Positions 56,001 through 64,000 of a DNA stretch of 64,000 nt are shown here, one piece after another (positions within the stretch are counted from its first letter, which is position 1; each line of letters starts with the position of its first letter). The DNA is from Scenedesmus sp. ARA3. Taxonomy: Eukaryota; Chlorophyta; Chlorophyceae; Sphaeropleales; Scenedesmaceae. The DNA lies in NCBI GenBank assembly GCA_004335835.1, contig RWJK01001752.1, positions 33,400-97,399 of the forward strand, given 5' to 3'. The notes beneath the pieces are model-generated. The model searched no databases. It was given only the letters and a program-made list of their open reading frames with translations, and was not told the DNA's origin. Position numbers and translations under genes: made by a program.

Positions 56001-56995
56001 CTAGCGAAAAAAATCGTTTGGTAGAGGGCTGACTGCATCATGCATGATACGTTGACATGCGGGGTGGATGCAGGCTGCAGGCTCGCCACCAGCAACTGCT
56101 GCCGCTGCTGCATCATGCGAACAAGCATCCATATACCTGCAGGCACGCTTCTACCTGGATCCAATCTAGGATATAACCAGATCCGTGTGTCTGTTTGCTG
56201 GAACATGAGCCATCTACGTGCTGCGTGACGTGGCACGGCTGGGCCACCCATATGATATGGCAAGCACGTGTGGGACCGGCTCTCATGGCTATCGTTCAGT
56301 TCAAAGTATGCCCACATATCTCGCACATGTTGTTACATTGGCATTGCTGTCAATGGCCATCGTGGCCACATGCCTGGTTTGCAGTGCATGGTGTCAACCG
56401 CTATGTTTGGGCGTTTCGAGTCAACATACTGTCAGACGATTAGAGCTTAGTAACCCCGCACCAACAGCATTGCTGCAAGCCCATCTCTAGCCAGCAAGCC
56501 CACATCATCTTACATGCACAAATGCAGTCTGTCTGTCGACATCAGCGCAAGCGTCAGCGCATTTAACCAGCTGCTGCTCAACGCCTGGCACTTTCACCCG
56601 ATCAATCCACACTGCTATCCACACCACATCGCGGCTGCTGCAGGCCTAATCTCCGGCATTCTCCTGCAGGGCAACCCCCAGCTGCTCATCTGGCAGCGAC
56701 ATGTTTGACAGCACCAAGAGCAATGCTGCTGGTCAGATGCACCAGCAGCTACAGCTCATGTGTTGCGCCATTATTCCTGCAGGCTACCGCAGCTGCCACT
56801 GCTGCGTCATTTGTAAATACATAATCCATTGCATTCGGCGCCCCAGGGTCTGCGAGCTCTGGCACTGTTGCTGCAGCTGCTGCTGTCCTCGATATCCATG
56901 TATAACATTTGTTGATTGATGTAATGGATCAAAGCCGTAAAAAGCTCTGCCCCTAGCCATCACCACTCCCTGCTTAGACAGCACCACAGCACCAC
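56001..56995. other. Intergenic, 1.0 kb
   Basis: This lies between the inverted copy and the 3' end of the MYND gene. It has GCATG- and CACAT-rich sequence and only short, unsupported open frames. Confidence 0.5.
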
Positions 56996-57556
56996 TCATG
57001 AAACTGCCATGCGCGCTGCTGCTGCTGTCGCCATAGTTGCCTCTAGCTGATTCTTGGTTGCTTGTTGAGACGCAACAGGCATGCCACCTGCGTCTACTGA
57101 TGCTGCTGCTGCTTTCAGGGCCGGGCATTCCTTGGAATGGCCTTTGGTCCAGTCGGTTCGCTGCAGGCAGTCACAACACACGCATGTCAGCCTGAGGAGT
57201 GCCGCTACTAGCAGTGGCACTGCTGCATGCGATAGCATGTACCTGCTGTCAGGGGCATTTGAAGCAATGACCTACACAGCAATAACCAAGGATGCTGCAT
57301 GGGCACTTTAGGCACACACAAAGCTCACCTGGCAGTGAGCACTGCAGTAGAAGCGTTGCCTGCAGCTGCCACAGCGTTTGAATGCTGCCACGCCTACACC
57401 TTCAACTGCCAGGCACGTGGAGTTGCTGCAGCGTCGGCCCCTGGCTGCTGTGTCTGATTCTAGCACGACTGCTGCTCCAAACCTTGCTACACCGCTGTCT
57501 TCTCCCATTTGCTGCTGCTGCTGCTTTCTGCACAGCACCTCTTCTGTAGCTGCCAT
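56996..57556 (-). CDS. Small MYND-type zinc-finger protein
   Basis: Exons (minus): 57556-57329 and 57160-56996, joined in phase 0 across GTGAGC...CTGCAG, give 130 residues. Residues 43-88 form a MYND finger: C43-x4-C48, C62-x2-C65, C71-x3-C75, H84-x3-C88, with the usual W80 in RTDWTKGH. The intron splits the finger between C75 and the Trp. Outside it there is only a short Gln-rich N-terminus and an Ala/Ser-rich tail; no SET or other catalytic domain is present. MYND fingers bind proline-rich peptides in partner proteins, so an adaptor role is likely. Upstream exons cannot be excluded, but the ATG at 57556 is well placed. Confidence 0.8.
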
Positions 57557-57779
57557 GGCTGTACCAGCCTGCTATGATAACGTTCTGCTTGCCAGTGTGA
57601 TACCGTTCAGGTAAGTTGCGAAAAAGCAGCCAACTGTACGTGTCTGTGAAGTAAGTGATTGCTTTGGCGGGAACGTGCTGACGAGGAGCCTGAAGCAGTT
57701 ACTTGGTCGATGCCGACGCTGATCTTGCATATATATGCGTGACGACAATTTCGATGTATCTTCAAAGCAATTGACGGTC

Positions 57780-57848
57780 ACGGCAAGTGACAGCTGAGCT
57801 GTCACTTGCCGTTGTTATGTCAGGAGCTGTCACAGCTCCTGACATAAC
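57780..57848. repeat. Two adjacent perfect hairpins with 1-nt spacers
   Basis: Arm 57780-57795 pairs exactly with 57797-57812 (16 bp, spacer one G). Arm 57814-57830 pairs exactly with 57832-57848 (17 bp, spacer one C). Only one base separates the two palindromes, and they share the core AGCTGTCA. They lie between the MYND gene start and the transporter stop. Confidence 0.9.
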
Positions 57849-57961
57849 ACCTCCAGCTGAAGGCTTCAGCCTGAAGCCACTGTTCTCCAGCTCGTTTGCA
57901 CTTGGATCGCACCAGAACGATGACAGCCACTATACACCACCTTTCTGTGAACCTCAATATG

Positions 57962-57966
57962 TTACA
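57962..57966 (-). other. Candidate polyadenylation signal TGTAA (minus)
   Basis: TTACA on the plus strand reads TGTAA on the minus strand, about 140 bases past the stop of the EamA gene. It is a short match only. Confidence 0.35.
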
Positions 57967-58103
57967 CGGTGATGGGATTGTACCCAAGAGGTGCATGTAC
58001 ACCGCCTGCCATGCCACCCATACCACGATGCATGCAGCAGGCGCTGCATCACACACAGTGCAAGCAACGGCAGCCCAACTTCAAATGAATCAAACACCCA
58101 GCA

Positions 58104-60431
58104 TCAATCCTTCTTGGCAGCAGCCTCGCGAGGCTTGTGGCTTGCAGGAGTGTTAATCATGAAGACAGCGGCCAAGGTGATGGCAGCGCCGATCAGCTGC
58201 ACAGGCGTGAGCGTCTCGCCAAGGAACATGTAGCCAGCGCCCGCAGCAAACATGGGCGTCAGGAATGTCAAGCTGCTAATGGCTGTGAGGCTGCCATGCG
58301 TTGCCTCGTAAAAGAATATGCTGCAGCAGTGGGAAGGACAGTACAAGAGGAGAGCAGGCAGCACCAGCAACAGCAGCAGCAACAGCAGCGACAGCAGGGG
58401 CATGTGAGCAGAGCGACAGGGAGCAACCGGCAGGGCGCTGTGCATGCAACCAGGCTCTGCTGTCCTGTCTTTAGCAAACTGCTGGGGAGCAGACACTGAG
58501 CATGAACGTAGCTGCTATGTGTTTTTGACCAAGGTAGAAGAGTATCACAAACACATGCAACAGCAAGCCATACACATGTGCCAGGCAAGTGCTCTCACCC
58601 GTAGCTTGCTGCGCCACCAAGCAATGAAACATACGCCATCGCAAGCGCGTCGCTGCTGCTGAACTGCGCCAGGCGCCCGGCCAGGTCCCCGCTGCTGCCG
58701 TCTGCTGCCACTGCTGCTCCTGCAAGCATGACCCCTCCCAGCACCATGTGCCAGGCTGTGGCAGCAACTGGGTCGCTGTGCTTGGTCACCCATCTGCAAA
58801 CACACAATATTATCAGCAGCAGCAGCAGCAGATCCGCACCATACTGAGCAACAGCATCATGCTCAGAGATATGTCGAAATTGTGCCTCCACTCACCTGCA
58901 ATAGAGCAGTTGATTGCAGCTACTCCCTTGCTTCCTTTGTCTAGAGTATGTGCACAAGCAGGACTCGGCCGCCATCCCTGTCAGTCTGCAGAACATCACG
59001 CAGTGCCCAGCAAACGGAATTCCTGCTGCTGAAACTTTCAGCAAAGCACCGGCGCCGCTGCTGCAACCATGTCAGTTCACAGGCACCAGCTGCCCTGTTG
59101 CAAACATTATCAATTCAAAGCCGCTCCCGCCACGCACCTGACCATGACAGTGCCCACCGCCATCGACTGCGCAGCCAGCAGCATGTAGAACTCCCCGCTC
59201 TCCAGCAGCGACCAACTGCCGCTGCTGCCAGCTGCCGCTGCAGCCGCCAAGCCCCGCTCCACTCCTGCCTCAACCCCAGCCACTAAACCACCAAGCGACG
59301 CCGTAGAACCCTGGAATAACAACTCCTGCGGCACCTCCAGCAGCAGCAGACCTGCCACACCAATAAACAGCCCTGCCACGCCAAGGCCTGAGAGTGCTTC
59401 GCCAAACAGCAGCGCTGCTAGTACTGCTACACTGAGGGGCTGGCTGTCAATGATGACAGAGCCCAGGCCTGCACTGGTGCGCTGCAGGCCTTCGGCCAAA
59501 AAGCCCTGCGGCACAGCAGCAGCAACAGCAGGCAGTGCACATCAGATCAGAGCCCATGCTGCTTTTCATTCAATGGGCGGCATCTTGTACAAGCCAAAGC
59601 ACCACAGTTTGTCACAGTGACACAGCTGATGCAGATGCATGGCACACCTGCCAAGCCGCACAGGCTGCTGCCCCGCCACAGAGAAGCCGCTCGCGCACCT
59701 GGAACGCTGCGCCGTCCACGAGAGCGAAAGCTGCAATCCACGCCCACGCGACTGCTGTCTTTGGCACGACCTGCTGCCTGCCTGTTGCTGCTGCCCAGCC
59801 CAGCAGGGCCAGGCCAGCAGGCAGCAGCCGCATGGCACCCAGCATCAGTGGGGTGGTGTGTGCTGTCACAGGCTGCAGCACAGCAAGCATGAGCACGGAC
59901 ATAACATGTTACATGTTGCAGATTGTGGTACAAGCCAGCAATGCATGCGGGGCCAGTGTGTAGATGCCATAGTGGTGGGATACTGGCAACGCTGCTGCCT
60001 CTGCTTGAACTGGTGGAGCAGAATTGTGCATTACGGCCCCTGTGATGCATCCAGACCTGCCACAACGCTGCTCGAGCTATTGACAGGGCTGCCAGAATGT
60101 GAAAAGTGTTGTGGATAACAGTGCATTGTGCAGCGTGCCTGCTGTTGTTGCAGCTGCCGCGTTCTGCAACCACTGCAGTTCTAGACAGTAAGACACCCTC
60201 TGCACTGCTGTCAGCACAGCTGCTGCATTTGTCAACATGCTGTCAGGCTGAGACTGCTTCTAGCTTTTGATAAGGCTGCTGTCACAGGTGCTGCTTTCCT
60301 GTGCTGCTGCCTCACCTTCATAGCTACCATGCTAGTCCCCCAGAAGAAGAATGGTGATATCAGCAGCGCCACACCAAGCAGCTGCTGCAGCAGCCCGCTG
60401 CTGCCTGACGCTGCTGCAGCTGCTGTCATTG

Positions 60432-60463
<32 letters not shown>

Positions 60464-60924
60464 GCAGGTGGTGGTGTTTGTGTCATGCTGCTAGGCTCAT
60501 CGTCTGCTATGAAGCAAGACACCCCAAAGCCTGTCTCTACACATTCTACATGCTGCCCCTGGTGCACATCTTCATCTGTGAAGCCATATGTTTTGCCCTC
60601 TGCTGTGCTGCTGCTGCTGGCGAGGCTGCTGTTCTTCTGTGCTTCATCATCGTCTGAGATGTAGCACTGCACGTCCATTCCAGTGCCAACGCAGTCAATG
60701 TGAGGGCCATCTGTCCCTTGTGCATCAGCGCTGTTGCTGGCAGTGGTGCCGGTTCTGCTGCTAGAGGCAGTTGCTGATGCCTCTACGTCTCTGCTGCTTG
60801 CTACAGGCCAGATGGCTCGCTGCCTGGCTGGTCTCCATGAACTAGCTGTTGCTGGCAGCAGCTTGTGTGTGGTGAAGGACCGCCTGGTGCCCATGCGCTG
60901 GGCATGCCGCTGCAGCAGCACCAT
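58104..60924 (-). CDS. Chloroplast WAT1-related EamA (DMT) transporter
   Basis: Exons (minus): 60924-60316, 59872-59699, 59505-59138, 58793-58599, 58320-58104; phases close to 520 residues. Residues from about 190 match Arabidopsis At3g02690 (WAT1-related, chloroplastic): PFFFWGTSMVAMK, AMRLLPAGL, QGFLAEGLQRTSAGLGSVII, AAQSMAVGTVMVRWV, SSLTFLTPMFAAG. They form about ten membrane helices in two EamA repeats. The N-terminal ~50 residues are Arg/Ser/Thr-rich and lack acids, a good transit peptide. Between them lies a soluble acidic region with two copies of a C-V-x-T-G-x(4)-C-[YF]-I-x-D-D motif, followed by polyglutamine. The substrate is unknown; the family exports small metabolites across membranes, here probably the plastid envelope. 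It lies head-to-head with CCDC174. Confidence 0.9.
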
Positions 60925-61306
60925 GGTCCGTGATCCGACGCTGTGGACAACGTTACAGCAGCGACAAAGTCTTGCAACGCTGCCTTGCGTCAGAAGCAAC
61001 GAAGTGAAGCCAGAGCTTCAAGCGACAGAGGTGCGTAAATCCCGATGAATTGTGCTAGAAAACGTATGACAAGGAGATCGGCAGCGAGCCATGTGAAATG
61101 TGCGTTGTTCGAGAGCCAGGGTTGTGCAGGAAGGACAGACAGGTGGTTCATATGCTAGGCGTAGCTGCGCCCTTTTGGATCGCTCACTAACAGTTTATTG
61201 GTGTCTGTAAGAAGTATTTGTGCTGACAGAACGATATGAGAATGAAATGCTGCAGTAGACAGTAGCAACAGCAGCACTGCCAGCTCCTGCACCACTTACT
61301 CCACAA
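60925..61306. promoter_or_regulatory. Divergent promoter, EamA transporter / CCDC174
   Basis: Only 382 bases separate the two start codons, which point outward, so the genes probably share a bidirectional promoter. No TATA box is clear. The transporter frame is open for about 25 codons upstream of its ATG, but without another ATG. Confidence 0.5.
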
Positions 61307-63367
61307 ATGGCTTCCAAGAAGAAGCACAGGGAAGAGTCCCCGGAGCGTGAAAACCTTGGGTGGCGTGCCAGCAGTGCAGCTCCAGCCAAGAAGCACAAGC
61401 CAATAGAAGGTGAGTGCACATGCACTGCGAGTGGAGTGCATGCCGCATGCCTGCAGGAGTACCTGTCAGTGCTGCTGTGCTTGCAAGCAACAGTGCAGAC
61501 GGTGCATACCCCAAGCACCAGCTGCACACAATTCACACCTTAACCCTCATGCCTCAGTGCTCCTGCAGGAGTCAGCGGCAAAGGAGTGGTGGAGCTGCAG
61601 GCGCAGCTGTACCGCACTCAGGAACATGCCAGGTTAAGAGCAGAGGGCGTGGTCGATATCAAAGACAAGCACGTGCGCAGAAAGGCAGGTGAGGATGTGA
61701 GGCTATTGAGCTCAGCTATATAGGCGCCAAGCACAAGCATGAATGCGTGTCAGGGATGCAGCTGCAGCTGAGTGCTGACAGTGGGGCTCTGATGGATGGA
61801 GTAGCAGCTCGCGTAGCGCTGACTGTCTGCCTGTGCTAGCGCTGACACAATCGCACTCAGCAACACCATGTTGTATGTGGGGCGTGTTTCAAGCCACATG
61901 ACAGCTGGTGACGCACTGCGCAATCACTGTCTGCTTGCAGGCATTGACGTAGCCAGCATCAAGAACCCTGGCGTAGAAGCGCGCGAGGCGCGCGACAAGC
62001 AGCTGCAGCTGAAGAGCACAGGCAGCGGGGCGGAGCGCCTGGCGGAGAGCAGCGCCGCGCTGCAGCGCAAGGCGCAGCTGTATGAGCGGCTAGCACGCGG
62101 GGACGAGGACGATGAGCATGAGCGATATGAGGTGAGCTTGGTTCAATGTCAGAGCAGCGCTGCAAGCTAGTCGCCGGTGAAGGGATGTATGCTGCAGGTA
62201 TGTGTGTATGACACCCGCTGCGCACGGCAAGAGCCTGTGGCATGTGGTTACTTCTGCGCCAGATACACAAATGCCATCACCACAGCAGCACCGCCGATGC
62301 ATTGGGCCCACGCTCTTTACCAGGTATATCGACCCTGTGGCGTGCATCTCAGTTACTCGATTACTGTATGGCTGCAGGTTGAGTTCTGGCGCAAGGGGGC
62401 ATCACACCAGCAGGAGGAGCAGGAGCAGGACTGGCTGCAGCATGGCAGGCGGGAGCATGTGGACACCTCAGCAGCAGCTGTTGCTGGTTCAGGCGGCATG
62501 ATGAGTGAAGACATGGCCAGGTGCGCAGGCAGCGCGGCAGAGGCGGATGCAAGCTAGAAGGTGCCGTATGGCTGTATGGGCAGCTGGAGGCTGTGCTTGA
62601 ATGTTGAACTGGACGCTCGTTTGTTGTTGAAGCAGAACATGAGCAACCCGCAACTGTGCACGCTGCGTAGCTGTGGCAGAAGCTGGCTTGGTCTGTCGTG
62701 TGCACGTTGCCATTTCATAGCTCAGCTGCTGCTGCTGCACGTGGTGTAGGCATCAGCAAATGGTATCATGATTTTAATAGCCGCTGACTCTCCGCCTGTC
62801 CTTGGTATGCCGGGTGTTGTTCAGGGAGCTGCAGCGAAGAGAATGGGAGGAGCGGGAAGCAGCGCTGATGCAGCAGCAGGAGGAGGAGCAGCAGCGGAGG
62901 ACCGCCCGCAGGAATGCAGTGAAGGAGCTCAGTGGGCTCACTGAGGTGGGTGGCGCTGTCGCTGCACTGTGGTCTGAGGGATGTATTTCAAAAACATGTG
63001 CAAACGCCGTTCTTAACCAGATGTCGATGGGCAACCCAGTTTGCTTACTCGTGCATGCATCGCTTTCATCATCACCTGCAAATGCAGTAACGCATCGAAG
63101 CGCATAGTTTGAAGGGCCGTTTGTGTCAGGAGTGCTGACAGCCGCCTTTGCCCTGATTGCGCATCGTGCCTGATTGTGTTGCTGTCGCTGCTGCAGGCTG
63201 GGCGCGAGGCAGCAGCAGTTGCCAAGGCGCAGCGGGAAGAGCAGCTGGCAGCAAAGCGTGCACGTTTGAAAGCAGCCTTCATCCAGCAGCAGATGAAGGC
63301 TGTCATGGATGCAAAGAAGAAAGGCAAGAAGGGTGCTGAGGCCAGCAGCGGCAGCGGCAAGCAGTGA
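61307..63367 (+). CDS. CCDC174: CCDC174-like coiled-coil nuclear protein
   Basis: Exons: 61307-61409, 61569-61688, 61941-62131, 62378-62520, 62825-62945, 63197-63367; phases close to 282 residues. It matches the conserved blocks of animal CCDC174: VVELQAQLYRTQE (human DLKAELFRKQEE), a block ending QRKAQLYERLARGD before VEFWRKG (human EKAKLYEKMTKGD...VDFTQK), and LSEDM-like MMSEDMARELQRREWEEREAAL. The C-terminal third is a charged coiled coil ending in a Lys-rich patch. The animal protein is nuclear and linked to the spliceosome/exon-junction complex, so a role in RNA processing is inferred. This version is much shorter than the human one, missing mainly the C-terminal proline-rich part. The N-terminus is basic (KKKHREE), in keeping with nuclear import. 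Confidence 0.85.
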
Positions 63368-64000
63368 TGCAGGGCTGCAGGCTGCTGCGCACTGTTGGGC
63401 GCTGGCTGTTGCTGCAGGGCACGCCTGCAGCAGCGTGCGCTTCAACAATATGCCCTACGCAAATAATTGCGGCCCTTTTTTTGAGCCCAGCAGCAACAGG
63501 CCGGACAGTTGCGGGCTGTGTCTTTGAGCACTTGCACATGAATGCTGCCAACAGCAGCCATTTGTTGCTGTGAAGCTGCGCCGTGTAATCGCCTGTGTGT
63601 GCTTCACTTCTTACCGTGTCATACACAGCTTTTGAACAGCATGTTCATGCTTTCAAGCATGGCGTGGGGAGCGGAGGTGTGTGATTTTCTGGCAGCAGCA
63701 GTCCAGTTGCTCAGCATGCGGCATGTTGCTGTGCACAGTCGGTTGCCAGCATAGTGCGAAATTGAGGGATGTACATGCAGCACATGGCAGCCGACTGCAC
63801 CTGGAATGCGCGGATGGCAAGTGCACAGGCAGTACTACCCTCATGGGCTCTGTCACTTGGGTGTGTTAGTGCAGTGCAAGGTCCCTGAACCAGCGACAGC
63901 AGCAAGCAGAGAACAGGCGCAGCTAGCTGTGTTGAAGATCGTTTGAATCCACTAGTTGAAAGCAGCGTAGGGGCTGCTGCCTTTTGCAACGATGCTGAAC
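63368..64000 (+). other. 3' flank of CCDC174 to window edge
   Basis: No further gene is supported. A TGTAA at 63584-63588, about 220 bases past the stop, is a reasonable polyadenylation signal for this gene. Confidence 0.5.

Overview
The window is nuclear DNA of a green alga, most likely a chlorophycean (Sphaeropleales/Scenedesmaceae-like; the order is inference). The evidence is many short GT-AG introns, very heavy CAG/CTG (Gln/Ala) triplet content in exons and introns, a pheophytinase, a plant-type chloroplast EamA transporter, a plant-type DEMETER DNA glycosylase and an intraflagellar-transport gene. There are no operons, rRNAs or tRNAs that I can see. One 146-base run of N sits inside a CTG tract.

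Layout, left to right. 1-10680 (+): a 5'-truncated gene for a very large alpha-helical, Gln/Ala-rich protein with an RGG tail. 12717-22538 (+): a 22-exon secreted Asp-box (BNR) beta-propeller protein. 28877-24341 (-): an 11-exon gene that reads in one frame as a NEK-type protein kinase followed by a full-length IFT57. 29450-33917 (+): a pheophytinase-like chloroplast hydrolase, head-to-head with the kinase gene. ~35447-48923 (+): a giant DEMETER-family 5-methylcytosine DNA glycosylase with a SAND/TDBD-like N-terminal module, a ~1,430-residue low-complexity insertion in the glycosylase fold, a J domain split by polyglutamine, and a C-terminal RRM_DME domain. 49720-51571 (+): a small secreted, probably GPI-anchored protein. 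54720-53100 (-): an Ala/Gln/Leu-rich helical protein, with an inverted, 5'-truncated second copy at 54862-55999 (+). 57556-56996 (-): a small MYND zinc-finger protein. 60924-58104 (-): a chloroplast WAT1-related/EamA transporter. 61307-63367 (+): a CCDC174 homologue sharing a short divergent promoter with the transporter.

Exon coordinates were set by hand from splice sites and reading phase. For eight genes the phases close without a gap (kinase-IFT57 822 aa; BNR 990 aa; PPH 458 aa; EamA 520 aa; CCDC174 282 aa; GPI protein 231 aa; MYND 130 aa; first gene ~2,090 aa visible). The DEMETER gene closes from its second clear exon to the stop; its N-terminus is unresolved.

Two things stand out. First, the kinase and IFT57 halves are joined phase-to-phase across a 154-base intron, and I find no independent in-frame start for IFT57. 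Second, in at least four genes the exon ends, with their splice sites, are repeated as decaying partial copies in the adjacent intron or just after the stop codon ('exon echoes'), as if short tandem duplication across exon borders were a standing mutational process here, often next to CTG tracts.
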